Shown here one piece after another: positions 7,996 to 16,530 of a stretch of 27,133 nt of DNA. The stretch's first letter is position 1. Each line of letters opens with the position of its first letter. The stretch covers positions 1 through 27,133 of the forward strand of contig CABRGT010000021.1 in assembly GCA_902470475.1 (NCBI GenBank), given 5' to 3'. Made by a program: the position numbers and the translations under genes. The stretch is from an uncultured Porphyromonadaceae bacterium (lineage in GTDB: Bacteria; Bacteroidota; Bacteroidia; Bacteroidales; Muribaculaceae). The notes under the pieces are model-generated. The model had not been told where the DNA came from. It did no database searches and saw only the letters and a list, made by a program, of their open reading frames with translations.

Positions 7996-8511
7996 TCAGA
8001 GGCGGCTCAGACAGCTGAGAAATTCAAATACTTCTCCTGCACTCATACGGCGCTGGCGACGCAGATGGTCCGCAAATGAATCTGCCACCTCTATCACCGG
8101 ACGGTGTGCAAACAGCCGGCGGTAGAAGGCCAGGCTTTTATTATACACGTTCTCGATTTCATCATCATCGAGCGAACACTCGCTGCTTCCTTCCTCGCGC
8201 ACAATGTCATGTACGGCATCAAGAACTTCTGCCGGCGGCATGGTACCACGCCAGCGGCACAATACGTTGCCGAGCAACAGCCCTGAGCTGAGCTGAAACC
8301 GCACGAACAGGTCATTCCAGACCAGACGTGCTGAAAACCGCGGATTACCACTGAAAAATGATTCGGACGAAAGCTCGAACGCCTCGTCGCCCTCTTCAAG
8401 CGAAAGCGACGCCAGATAGCGCTCGCCATCACAGGCTACCAAAGAGATTGCCATACCGGCCAGACCAAGACTTTTGTCGGCCTCGTCCTTATATCGAAGT
8501 ACTTCTACCAT
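7996..8511 (-). CDS. Conserved-looking hypothetical protein, 171 aa
   Basis: I do not recognise this family. The protein is soluble, has no signal peptide or membrane segment, and is acidic in the middle (SSECSLDDDEIENVYN). It has an N-terminal beta-rich half and a probably helical C-terminal third with RRLFAHRPVIEVADSFADHLRRQRRMSAGEVFEFLS. It lies downstream of porZ on the same strand but behind a hairpin terminator at 8544-8570, so it may have its own promoter. Coding is supported by length, by lack of a better overlapping frame, and by its tight convergence with the upstream operon. No function can be given. Confidence 0.7.
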   Translation of the reverse strand: MVEVLRYKDEADKSLGLAGMAISLVACDGERYLASLSLEEGDEAFELSSESFFSGNPRFSARLVWNDLFVRFQLSSGLLLGNVLCRWRGTMPPAEVLDAVHDIVREEGSSECSLDDDEIENVYNKSLAFYRRLFAHRPVIEVADSFADHLRRQRRMSAGEVFEFLSCLSRL

Positions 8512-8543
8512 GTTTTTTTCAAAAACAACAATCAGAGTTTACA

Positions 8544-8570
8544 AAAGGATGCGCGGTGTGCGCATCCTTT
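8544..8570 (-). terminator. Intrinsic terminator after porZ
   Basis: An 11-bp perfect stem, AAAGGATGCGC against GCGCATCCTTT, encloses a 5-base loop. On the minus strand the stem ends in TTTT, as expected for an intrinsic terminator. It lies 28 bp beyond the porZ stop and before the next minus-strand gene, so it probably separates the two. Confidence 0.65.
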
Positions 8571-8597
8571 CATTATAATCATTCTATCTGAGTCAGA

Positions 8598-11027
8598 TCA
8601 GTTGATCACTACGATCTTGGCGACGGCTCCTTCGGAAGACCCTTCAGGACCCTGCGAAGCAAACACCAGGTACACCCCCGACCGCACACGTGAGCCGTCG
8701 CGGTTGCAGCCGTCCCATACGACCATGCCGCCTTCCGAGCGACCTTCCCACATGACGCTGCCTTGCATGTCGGCTATCTTCACCAGCGAATTATCCATAA
8801 GTCCGTTGATAGTAATCCAGCCGGTATAGTCGGGTCGCACCGGATTCGGGAAAGCATACACTTCCGAATAGTCGTCGGCCGCAGGCGCCGAGGTAGAGCT
8901 GTAAAGATACAGACCCGACGGTGTGCCGATAAGCACGTCGTTGCTGGCCTGGTCGCAGGCTACGGTGTATATTGTATTCGACACCAAGGGAGAGTTGTCC
9001 ATGTCGTAGTGTTCGAGAATTTCCGTTCCATCGGCACTTACCAGATACAGACCTGATGCCTGAGTAGCTATCCACTTGCGGTTGGAAGGATCGACGGCTA
9101 TGTAGAGAATGGTCTCGCTTGAGAGCAGATAGTCGGCATAGTTAGTACCGTCGTTGCGCGATACTTTCGGACGGACAACCTTAAGGTTCGAACTGCCGCT
9201 CTGCCCGAGCTGGCTCATATCCTTGAGTATGAATATACCGCTTGTGGTGCCAAGCCAAATGTCGTTATTCTTGTCGAGCTCCATGCAGGGAATAAACTGC
9301 GGATTGTTTACGCCTCCGTCCTGATCCTCCAACGCATTGTAGACTACAAAAACGTCATCTTTGCAGGATGCCGTGCCGCGGTTGTCGCCGCCTATGATAG
9401 TGCCTCCCCAGCCGCCACGCGTATAGAAGATCTTATTGGTACCGGGTACGAATATAAGATGCATATCCATCTTACCGGATTCTGTCGATGGCCACGAAGG
9501 TTTCTCAAAATCACTTTTGGTAATTGAATTGGGATCGTTGCGAAGTCTTGTAACTGCTGAGGCGGGCAGTACCGCGAAAGGCTGGTAGTCGGCCGCCCAA
9601 CAACCTATCCAGAGATTGCCGAACTGGTCGAACTGTGCTACTTCAGTACGTGATCCCCATGTAAAATTAACAGGGATTACCTGATTGTTGATTTCACGGA
9701 GTACTTTGCGATCTTTGATCAGAACCACACCTTCGAAGTTATTCACATGATAGATCAATTCAGGATCAACAGGATCGATCAGTGTTGCGGCAGGGCCGCC
9801 GTAGAACAGTTTGCTGTTGCGCATATCCGCCTCTACCTGAGATTCCTTAGATGTATTACGCACACCGTAAGGATAGACGGGAACAATTTTACCGGTAGCC
9901 CATTCATAGCGTTCACAGATGAACGGGAGGTGCTGCGACCATTCTGTATCACCTGCCGGATGAGTCTCGCTCATACCCATGCGCGTAACATAGACCGATG
10001 CACCGTCAGGCGACGGGGTGCAGAAACCTGCTCCGAAATCAAGAGAGGCTTCGGGACGGTAACGCTCTGAAAGCACAGTTGTAGTAGCACCACTCAGATC
10101 GTAGCAGCCTATACCATCATTGTCGGCGGCCCATACTTCCTTCAGACCGTTGTAACTGCCCATGACATTTCCGGAAAGTTCATCGCCAGGGACCTTGGTT
10201 TCCGTCAGATCGCCTTTGGCATCGAATACCGAGATACCGTTGTCGCTCATAGCCATATATCCGTCCTTGGTGCGGAAAAATGAAGTCAGACCGGGTACTT
10301 CGGCTACTTTCTCAAAAGATGAACCGGTGGGTACATCCACATTCAGCTTGTAGATGACGTTATTGACAACATAAAGGAAGCGGGTATCATCGAGAGGAAG
10401 TATCTGATCTATGGCGGCGTTGCTGAGGGGCTTGAACTTGTCGAGCGAGTTGTGACGCTCATTCAGCGGCGAATAGCACAACTTGTAGTCAAGAACGGTG
10501 AAGAGATAGTCCTTGTTGGCCATGATGATCGACAGCCCCTTGCCACCGTAGATGGCAGATTCGGTGACACAATGGTTCTGATCGTCGTAGATGACCAGGC
10601 CGAACTCGGTGGCTATGTAGATGCGGTTGTTGGCGAAGAACACACTGTTGACCGACTTGCCCGTCGTAAGATTCGCGGTCTTGATCTCGGGCATGTTCAC
10701 TACATTGCCGTCGTCGTAGATCAGATCTATGTTTCCGTTGGAATACACGACCATCAGATAATGGTTGTCGGTGTTATAGTGCAGGGAGGCTATGCCGCTG
10801 TCGGAGATGCGTGTGCCTGGGGTATAGTACACGGTCTCGCTGTATTCCTTGTCATAGCTGTAGAGCGAACCTCCTGTCAGATAATACACCTTTTCAGGGG
10901 TATCGATCACCGACTCGAAGAATTCACCGGCCATCGGGATTATTTTCCACGAACCGGGGGCATGCTGTGCAGCGGCTCCGGCCCAGCAGAGCGACATAGC
11001 GAACAGAAGAAAGAGTTTTTTTATCAT
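8598..11027 (-). CDS. porZ: PorZ-like beta-propeller protein of the type IX secretion system
   Basis: In Porphyromonas gingivalis PorZ is a surface member of the PorU-PorV-PorQ-PorZ attachment complex that finishes T9SS cargo, and it binds anionic LPS. The 809-aa product here has a signal peptide (MIKKLFLLFAMSLCWAGAAAQ) and two runs of propeller repeats. Examples are GGSLYSYDKE, GLVIYDDQN, YMAMSDNGISVFD, NDIWLGTTSGIFIL, KWIATQASGLYLVSADG and DVLIGTPSGLYLYS, resembling two-component-regulator propeller blades. A C-terminal sandwich of about 85 residues opens with FPNPVRP and ends GVYLVFASQG and KIVVIN, a standard T9SS type A sorting-domain layout. The ATG at 11027 gives the best signal peptide; an ATG at 11069 overlapping the rdgB stop as ATGA is an alternative. 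It is the last gene of leuS-rdgB-porZ. Length is close to the known 776-aa PorZ. Confidence 0.83.
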   Translation of the reverse strand: MIKKLFLLFAMSLCWAGAAAQHAPGSWKIIPMAGEFFESVIDTPEKVYYLTGGSLYSYDKEYSETVYYTPGTRISDSGIASLHYNTDNHYLMVVYSNGNIDLIYDDGNVVNMPEIKTANLTTGKSVNSVFFANNRIYIATEFGLVIYDDQNHCVTESAIYGGKGLSIIMANKDYLFTVLDYKLCYSPLNERHNSLDKFKPLSNAAIDQILPLDDTRFLYVVNNVIYKLNVDVPTGSSFEKVAEVPGLTSFFRTKDGYMAMSDNGISVFDAKGDLTETKVPGDELSGNVMGSYNGLKEVWAADNDGIGCYDLSGATTTVLSERYRPEASLDFGAGFCTPSPDGASVYVTRMGMSETHPAGDTEWSQHLPFICERYEWATGKIVPVYPYGVRNTSKESQVEADMRNSKLFYGGPAATLIDPVDPELIYHVNNFEGVVLIKDRKVLREINNQVIPVNFTWGSRTEVAQFDQFGNLWIGCWAADYQPFAVLPASAVTRLRNDPNSITKSDFEKPSWPSTESGKMDMHLIFVPGTNKIFYTRGGWGGTIIGGDNRGTASCKDDVFVVYNALEDQDGGVNNPQFIPCMELDKNNDIWLGTTSGIFILKDMSQLGQSGSSNLKVVRPKVSRNDGTNYADYLLSSETILYIAVDPSNRKWIATQASGLYLVSADGTEILEHYDMDNSPLVSNTIYTVACDQASNDVLIGTPSGLYLYSSTSAPAADDYSEVYAFPNPVRPDYTGWITINGLMDNSLVKIADMQGSVMWEGRSEGGMVVWDGCNRDGSRVRSGVYLVFASQGPEGSSEGAVAKIVVIN

Positions 11028-11065
11028 ATTACGGATGTATGGCATGTATTTTACTATGGTGACAG

Positions 11066-11656
11066 TCATTGTTTGTCTTTTAGCCAGGTGAGCAGAAGAC
11101 GGGTTGCACGCCCGCGGTGGCTGACGGCATTTTTTTCGTCGGCCGAGGCCTCGGCGAAGGTCTTGTCCCAGCCGAGCGGGCGGAATACCGGATCATAACC
11201 GAATCCGCCGCAGCCTGCCGGTTGCTCCATTATCTCGCCTTCGACCGACCCTTCGAACAGACGCACCGAATCCGGTCCTTCAGTCAGAGCTATCACGGTG
11301 CGGAAACGTGCACGGCGGTCTGTCTTTCCGGTAAGATTTTTCAGCAGCAACGCCGTGTTGGCGACGCTGTCGTGGCCTTCGCCTCCGGCATAACGGGCGC
11401 TATATACTCCCGGCGCTCCTCCGAGACTGTCCACAAACAGGCCCGTATCATCGGCGAAGCAGTCGAAACCATAGTGATCGCGTACCCAGCAGGCCTTCAG
11501 ACGGGCATTGCCCTCGATGGTGTCCGCCGTCTCGGGTATGTCGTCGTGACAGCCTATATCGGCCAGCGACAGTATCTCGAAGCCCGAGCCGGCTATGCGG
11601 CGCAGCTCCTCGAGTTTGTGGGCGTTGTTGGTCGCGAATACTATTTTCCTTTTCAT
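11066..11656 (-). CDS. rdgB: XTP/dITP diphosphatase (RdgB/HAM1 family)
   Basis: Removes non-canonical purine nucleotides (dITP, XTP) from the pool by hydrolysing them to monophosphate and pyrophosphate. The 196-aa protein has the whole family signature: TNNAHKLEEL at 9-18, FADDTGLFVDSLGGAPGVYSAR starting at 67 with the catalytic Asp at 69-70, GGFGYDPVF, and SHRGRA near the end. It starts 50 bp after the leuS stop, and its own stop overlaps a possible porZ start, so it is likely in the leuS-rdgB-porZ transcript. Nothing is unusual in length or motifs. Confidence 0.96.
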   Translation of the reverse strand: MKRKIVFATNNAHKLEELRRIAGSGFEILSLADIGCHDDIPETADTIEGNARLKACWVRDHYGFDCFADDTGLFVDSLGGAPGVYSARYAGGEGHDSVANTALLLKNLTGKTDRRARFRTVIALTEGPDSVRLFEGSVEGEIMEQPAGCGGFGYDPVFRPLGWDKTFAEASADEKNAVSHRGRATRLLLTWLKDKQ

Positions 11657-11706
11657 CGGGTGTATTATTGCCTAATTATAACGGAATGCTGTCTCTTTTA
11701 TTGTAA

Positions 11707-14478
11707 TCAGCCCACTACAACATTGACTATTTTGCCGGGCACCACTATTATCTTGCGGATAGTCTTGCCTTCGAGCCACTTTGCGGCTCCTTCGTGCTCC
11801 AGCGCGGCTTTTTCCACTTCCCCGCGCGGAGTAGATGCATCCACGGTAATGTTGTAGCGTGCCTTGCCGTTGAACGACACCGCATATGTCACTGTCGACT
11901 CACGCAGGTAATCCTCGTTCCACTTCGGCCATGCGGCATCGCAGACGGTAGTGTCGTGGCCGAGTGCCGAGTGCCACAGTTCTTCGGCCACGTGCGGCGC
12001 GAACGGCGCGAGCACGATCACCAGATCTTCGAGTACACGGCGCGAACGGCACTTGCGGCGCGTAAGTTCGTTGACGCAGATCATGAATGCGGCCACCGAA
12101 GTGTTGTACGAGAAGTTCTCTATATCAGCAGTCACCTTCTTTATCAGCGTGTGGATGATTTTCAGATCTTCGGCCGCAGGCTCGCTGTCATCGACAAGCA
12201 GCGTGTCGCCCTTGTAGAACAGGCTCCACAATTTTTTGATGAAGCGGTTCACACCGTCGATGCCGTTGGTATCCCAGGGTTTCGACTGCTCGAGCGGACC
12301 GAGGAACATCTCGTACAGACGGAGAGTGTCGGCACCGTAGCGTTCAACTATATCATCGGGATTAACGACGTTGAACATCGACTTCGACATCTTCTCCACG
12401 GCATACCCGCACACATACTTGCCGTCCTCGAGAATGAATTTGGCGGTAGCGAAATCAGGACGCCATTTCTTGAATCCTTCTGTATCGAGTTCGTCGTTCT
12501 TCACCAGATTTATGTCGACACGGATCGGAGTGGTGTCATACTGATCCTTCAGCCCATGGCTTATGAAGGTGTTGGTATCCTTGATGCGGTATACGAAACT
12601 GGTGCGTCCCTGGATCATACCCTGGTTGATAAGCTTGCGGAAAGGCTCGTCCTCGCACACCTTGCCAAGATCGTAAAGGAACTTGTTCCAGAAGCGGCTG
12701 TAGATGAGGTGGCCTGTGGCATGCTCGGTACCGCCGATATAGAGATCGACCTGGCGCCAGTAACCGTTGGCTTCGGGCGACACGAGGCAGTCACCGTTGC
12801 GCGGATCCATATAGCGCAGATAGTAGGCCGAAGATCCGGCAAAACCCGGCATGGTATTCAGCTCGAGCGGATATTCTTCCTCAGTCTTCCAGTTTTTGGC
12901 ACGCCCCAGCGGAGGCTCGCCTGTCTCGGTCGGACGGTATTCGCTGATTTCAGGCAACAGCAGCGGGAGCCTGTCCATGTCGAGCATCATCGGAATGCCA
13001 TCCTTGTAGTAGACAGGGAACGGTTCGCCCCAGTAGCGCTGGCGACTGAAAATGGCATCGCGCAGGCGATAGTTGACCTTCACCTTGCCTATGCCTTTTT
13101 CCTCGATATATTTCTTTGTGCGGGCTATGGCATCCTTTACTTCGAGTCCGTTCAGGTCAAGGTCGGCAGAGGCACTGTTGATCATACGGCCTTCCTTGGC
13201 ATCGAAACTCTGCTCGCTCACATCGGCACCCTCGATCAGCGGGATGACCGGAAGATCGAACGCGCGGGCGAAAGCATAGTCGCGGCTGTCGTGTGCCGGA
13301 ACCGCCATGATGGCGCCAGTGCCGTAGCCTGCCAGCACATAATCGCTCACCCATATCGGAATCTGTTTGCCCGTAAGCGGATTTATCGCATATGAACCCG
13401 TGAACACACCGGTCACCTTCTTGTCGATCATGCGTTCGCGCTCGGTCTTGTTCTTTACGGCCGCCACGTACTCATCAACTTCTGCCTTGCGGTCGGGGCG
13501 GGTGACCTCATCCACATACTTGCTCTCGGGAGCGAGCACCATGAATGTAACGCCGAACACCGTGTCGGCGCGAGTGGTGAATATCTCCAGCTCAACGTCA
13601 CTGTCGGCTACCTTGAAGCGCATTTCCGCGCCCTCGCTGCGGCCGATCCAGTTGCGCTGTGTCTCCTTGAGCGATTCGGTCCAGTCAAGACGGTCAAGCC
13701 CGTCGAGCAGCCGCTGTGCGTAGGCCGACACACGCAGGCACCACTGGTACATGAGCTTCTGCTCCACCGGATATCCGCCGCGCACCGACAGACCTTCGCT
13801 CACCTCGTCATTGGCAAGCACCGTGCCGAGCTGCGGACACCAGTTCACCATCGTGTTGCCCAGATATGCTATGCGGAAATTCATCAGCATGTCGCTGCGC
13901 TGCTTCTCGTCCATGGCTTTCCACTCGTCGGCCGTGAACGACACCTCGCGTCCGGCGGCGTGCAGCCCTTCCGTACCATGCTTCTCGAGATGGGCTATAA
14001 GCTCCGCTATAGGCAAGGCCTTGCCGGCGGCTGTGTCATAGTAGTGGTTGAACATCTCGATGAACGCCCACTGCGTCCACTTGTAGTATTCCGGATCGCA
14101 GGTGCGGATCTCGCGGTCCCAGTCGTAGCAGAAACCTATCTTGTCGAGCTGCGAACGGTAGCGGTTGATATTGACCGTAGTCGTGGTCTCAGGATGCTGA
14201 CCGGTCTGTATGGCATACTGTTCGGCAGGCAGGCCGTAGGCGTCGTAGCCCATCGGATGCAGCACGTTGAAACCTTGCAGGCGCTTGTATCGCGAATAGA
14301 TGTCACTGGCTATGTAACCTAACGGATGCCCGACATGAAGTCCGGCACCCGACGGATAAGGAAACATGTCGAGCACGTAGTACTTGGGCTTGTCGGCGTT
14401 GATCTCGGCCTTGTAAGTCTTGTCTTTCTTCCACTGCTCTTGCCAGCGGCTCTCTATTTCACGGTGATTATATTCCAT
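11707..14478 (-). CDS. leuS: Leucyl-tRNA synthetase
   Basis: Charges tRNA-Leu with leucine. The 923-aa class I synthetase has the HIGH-type motif HVGH at 48-51 inside FPYPSGAGLHVGHPLGY, an editing (CP1) domain at roughly 230-430 with the threonine-rich FTTRADTVFGVTF and the later GTGAIMAVPAHDSRDYAFA, and KMSKS near residue 695 followed by NVVNPDDIVERYGADTLRLYEMF. Between the catalytic core and KMSKS there is an insert of about 50 residues (starting GRTSFVYRIKD) that fits the leucine-specific domain. The C-terminal anticodon-binding and tail domains are complete. It heads leuS-rdgB-porZ. No T-box or other leader control is apparent. Confidence 0.98.
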   Translation of the reverse strand: MEYNHREIESRWQEQWKKDKTYKAEINADKPKYYVLDMFPYPSGAGLHVGHPLGYIASDIYSRYKRLQGFNVLHPMGYDAYGLPAEQYAIQTGQHPETTTTVNINRYRSQLDKIGFCYDWDREIRTCDPEYYKWTQWAFIEMFNHYYDTAAGKALPIAELIAHLEKHGTEGLHAAGREVSFTADEWKAMDEKQRSDMLMNFRIAYLGNTMVNWCPQLGTVLANDEVSEGLSVRGGYPVEQKLMYQWCLRVSAYAQRLLDGLDRLDWTESLKETQRNWIGRSEGAEMRFKVADSDVELEIFTTRADTVFGVTFMVLAPESKYVDEVTRPDRKAEVDEYVAAVKNKTERERMIDKKVTGVFTGSYAINPLTGKQIPIWVSDYVLAGYGTGAIMAVPAHDSRDYAFARAFDLPVIPLIEGADVSEQSFDAKEGRMINSASADLDLNGLEVKDAIARTKKYIEEKGIGKVKVNYRLRDAIFSRQRYWGEPFPVYYKDGIPMMLDMDRLPLLLPEISEYRPTETGEPPLGRAKNWKTEEEYPLELNTMPGFAGSSAYYLRYMDPRNGDCLVSPEANGYWRQVDLYIGGTEHATGHLIYSRFWNKFLYDLGKVCEDEPFRKLINQGMIQGRTSFVYRIKDTNTFISHGLKDQYDTTPIRVDINLVKNDELDTEGFKKWRPDFATAKFILEDGKYVCGYAVEKMSKSMFNVVNPDDIVERYGADTLRLYEMFLGPLEQSKPWDTNGIDGVNRFIKKLWSLFYKGDTLLVDDSEPAAEDLKIIHTLIKKVTADIENFSYNTSVAAFMICVNELTRRKCRSRRVLEDLVIVLAPFAPHVAEELWHSALGHDTTVCDAAWPKWNEDYLRESTVTYAVSFNGKARYNITVDASTPRGEVEKAALEHEGAAKWLEGKTIRKIIVVPGKIVNVVVG

Positions 14479-14553
14479 ATATTGTTTTAATTGATCTGAT
14501 TGGTCATGTAAGTCTGATATGACTTACGATTATGCATTCTTGATTATTTATTT

Positions 14554-15507
14554 CTATTTGCTCAGTTCCAGCATGCGCTCTATCGGACGGCGGGCGCGTT
14601 CAGCCAAAGCCGGATCGACCTCTATGACAGGCTGCTCGTCGCGCAGACAGTGATAAAGCTTTTCCATAGTGTTAAGCTTCATGTAATTGCAGTCGTTGCA
14701 TCCGCAGGTAGAGTCCATGGGAGGCGCCGGGATGAACGTCTTCTCCGGACAGTCCTTCTGCATCTGGTGGATGATTCCGCTCTCGGTGGCCACGATGAAT
14801 TCCACAGCGTCGGACTTGCGGGCATGGTCGAGCAGCGCGGCGGTTGATCCTACCTTGTCGGCTATCATTACAAGCTGCCGGCGGCATTCGGGATGTACAA
14901 GCAGCTCGGCGCCGGGATGCTCTTTCTTAAGTTCTAATATTTTCTCGAGCGAGAACTTCTCGTGTACGTGGCATGCACCGTCCCAGAGCACCATCCGCCG
15001 TCCCGTCTGGCTGTTGATATAGTTGCCGAGGTTGCGGTCGGGTCCGAAAATGATTCTAGCGTCGGCAGGCAGCGAATCTATTACCTTACGGGCATTCCCC
15101 GATGTGACCAGAACATCAGTGAGCGCCTTCACACCGACCGATGTGTTGACATATGACACCACGATATGCCCCGGATGCTCCGCTATGAAGCGGGCGAAGT
15201 CCTCGGCCGGACAGCTGTCGGCCAGCGAGCATCCGGCCTCTATGTCGGGCACCAGCACCTTTTTGTCGGGGCAGAGCAGTTTGACAGTCTCGCCCATGAA
15301 GTGCACCCCGCACATCACAATGATGTCGGCATCGGTGATGGTGGCCGCCTTCTGGGCCAGCGCCAGCGAGTCGCCTATATAGTCGGCTATATCCTGGATC
15401 GGCCCCTGCTGATAATAGTGGGCCAGTATCACGGCCTTTTTTTCCTTTTTCAGCTTCTTTATCTCTTCGACGAGCTGCTGCTGACGGGCACGGTTTTCAA
15501 CATCCAT
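14554..15507 (-). CDS. nadA: Quinolinate synthase
   Basis: Makes quinolinate from iminoaspartate and dihydroxyacetone phosphate in de novo NAD synthesis, using a [4Fe-4S] cluster. The 317-aa protein has AHYYQQGPIQDIADYIGDS at 29-47, CGVHFMGETVK at 66-76, EAGCSLADSCP with probable cluster Cys93, WDGACHVHE with Cys179, and a CGCNDC cluster at 268-273 that should supply the third cluster cysteine. The start at 15507 gives the normal N-terminus. nadB and nadC are not in this window. It is 75 bp upstream of leuS on the same strand, with a 7-bp hairpin in the gap but no U-run. A possible -7 element, TAACTTTG, lies at 15729-15722, about 215 bases before the ATG, without a clear -33. Confidence 0.97.
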   Translation of the reverse strand: MDVENRARQQQLVEEIKKLKKEKKAVILAHYYQQGPIQDIADYIGDSLALAQKAATITDADIIVMCGVHFMGETVKLLCPDKKVLVPDIEAGCSLADSCPAEDFARFIAEHPGHIVVSYVNTSVGVKALTDVLVTSGNARKVIDSLPADARIIFGPDRNLGNYINSQTGRRMVLWDGACHVHEKFSLEKILELKKEHPGAELLVHPECRRQLVMIADKVGSTAALLDHARKSDAVEFIVATESGIIHQMQKDCPEKTFIPAPPMDSTCGCNDCNYMKLNTMEKLYHCLRDEQPVIEVDPALAERARRPIERMLELSK

Positions 15508-15967
15508 TTTTTTATTTTTCTATATTTTTAAAAGAAAAATTTTAACCCTTAAAAACAACAACAATAATAATGCGTGTTGAAAAGTACAATAACTTTTCGC
15601 CCGTTTTCTTGCATATATGGGTTATTAAACCGCAACGGCATGTTATTCACACATTATCAACGTGTGTTTTCGTTGGTAATCAATATTTTCCAAACGTTAT
15701 CAACACCATGTTAATAATGTGCAAAGTTAATAAATTCTTCTCTATTTGCAGGCATATTTATGTATAAAATAGGCTTAAAAACGATGCTGCCGGTGTAAAA
15801 AAGCTTTTATGGCATTTTTAGGCAGTCAGCTTTTTCAACACTTCTGAGGCCGTTTTCTACACGTTATTGACATAGTTATTAACATCCCCGGACTGCATGA
15901 AAACTGCCCTTTCCGGATGGTGCTTTATATAGTGTGCCGGCTCCGGTAGGACAAACTGCAGGCAGGC

Positions 15968-16026
15968 GGCAACGACAGAGGAAGTGATGAATGCAGGGAA
16001 AAAAGGAAGCAGGCATCCTCGCCTGC
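15968..16026 (+). repeat. Imperfect intergenic repeat, copy A (left of cassette)
   Basis: Shares an ordered series of blocks with the segment at 19135-19187: GGCAAC, GAC, GAAGT, TGCA, AAGCAGGC and CGCCTGC. The last two blocks form a hairpin, AGCAGGC-ATCCTC-GCCTGCT, at 16008-16027. On the minus strand that hairpin is followed within three bases by six T residues, so it could also act as a terminator. Confidence 0.4.
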
Positions 16027-16089
16027 TTTGGAAAAACAAGAAAAGTCTTTATAAATCTAACTTGTATAATTTAACGTAATTTAACAATC

Positions 16090-16097
16090 GGGGGGGG
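16090..16097 (+). repeat. G8 homopolymer at the -33 position of the XRE-gene promoter
   Basis: Eight consecutive G residues lie 19 bases upstream of the -7 element TACCTTTG, in the place where a -33 element is expected. Such tracts can change length during replication, so promoter spacing or strength here might vary. Confidence 0.6.
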
Positions 16098-16116
16098 TGA
16101 ACATACACATTTTTCG

Positions 16117-16124
16117 TACCTTTG
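16117..16124 (+). promoter_or_regulatory. -7 element for the XRE regulator gene
   Basis: TACCTTTG matches TAnnTTTG. Transcription would start near 16130, which is inside the longest open frame of the downstream gene and so favours an ATG at 16142 or 16160. No TTTG -33 box is seen; its position is occupied by the G8 tract. Confidence 0.55.
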
Positions 16125-16159
16125 CAACGGTAACGTATCTAATGCATTACTCCTCTGTG

Positions 16160-16441
16160 ATGGTCAAGCTGAGATTGCGCCAAATATTTAAACAAAAGCA
16201 GGTTACGCAGGTCGAAATGGCCCGGCGGCTCGGAGTGTCGGCCATGACTGTCTCGGGCTGGATCACAGGACGGCGTTACCCTTCGATCGAGACACTCGGT
16301 CAGATAGCGGAAATGCTCAATACGCCTATAACAGAATTTTTCGAAAGTCCGTCTTCTGATGAGATTTCCTTGCAGATCAACGTTGGCGACCGCCGCATAA
16401 CCGTCACTCCCGAAATGCTTCGCTCTGCCACCGAGACCTGA
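16160..16441 (+). CDS. Small XRE-family helix-turn-helix regulator
   Basis: A 93-aa DNA-binding protein. Residues about 3-60 form a Cro/C1-type helix-turn-helix: LRLRQIFKQKQVTQVEMARRL, GVSAMTVSGWITGRRYPSIETLGQIAEML, then TPITEFFE. The rest is a short tail (EISLQINVGDRRITVTPEML) with no recognised domain. I choose the ATG at 16160 since MVKLRLRQ matches the usual beginning of these small Bacteroidales regulators and leaves a leader of about 30 bases; ATG 16142 is possible, while GTG 16097 lies upstream of the -7 box. It is followed after 89 bp by the mosaic surface protein gene on the same strand and might control it; this is inference from position. Confidence 0.87.
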   Translation: MVKLRLRQIFKQKQVTQVEMARRLGVSAMTVSGWITGRRYPSIETLGQIAEMLNTPITEFFESPSSDEISLQINVGDRRITVTPEMLRSATET

Positions 16442-16530
16442 TGCATCTATACATTAAATATAATATAGACCAATAAGTCAGAAAACATAAACTAATCAAC
16501 CTAAATAATCAACTAAAAATCAATCATCGT

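Larger units (their letters stand above)
15508..16116. other. A+T-rich gene-free region with DnaA-box-like 9-mers
   Basis: I find no convincing gene in these roughly 600 bases. The segment 15640-15885 carries several sequences of the form TTATnnACA: TTATTCACA (15643-15651, fits TTATNCACA), TTATCAACG (15654-15662), TTATCAACA (15697-15705), TTATTAACA on the minus strand (15709-15717), TTATTGACA (15864-15872) and TTATTAACA (15876-15884). The right part (15961-16028) contains an imperfect repeat related to one at 19135-19187. A replication-origin role is only a possibility; gene direction to the right does not favour it. Confidence 0.4.

Noticed and set aside
10452..11198. 248-codon open frame on the plus strand
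   Set aside because: Antisense to the porZ N-terminus and the rdgB end; no start context or domains support it.
11794..13395. 533-codon open frame on the plus strand
   Set aside because: It lies wholly antisense to leuS, whose motifs are certain; its sequence is His/Val/Arg-rich without domain features, typical of a shadow frame in G+C-rich DNA.
14508..14527. GTAAGTC/GACTTAC hairpin between nadA and leuS as a terminator
   Set aside because: The stem is short and A+T-rich and no U-run follows on the minus strand; it may still be a weak processing or pause site.
15570..15767. 65-codon open frame in the A+T-rich gap
   Set aside because: Low-complexity, no homology that I recognise, and it covers the DnaA-box-like cluster; open frames of this size are expected by chance.
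16097..16159. GTG-initiated extension of the XRE regulator
   Set aside because: The likely -7 element TACCTTTG lies inside this extension, so it would not be transcribed.
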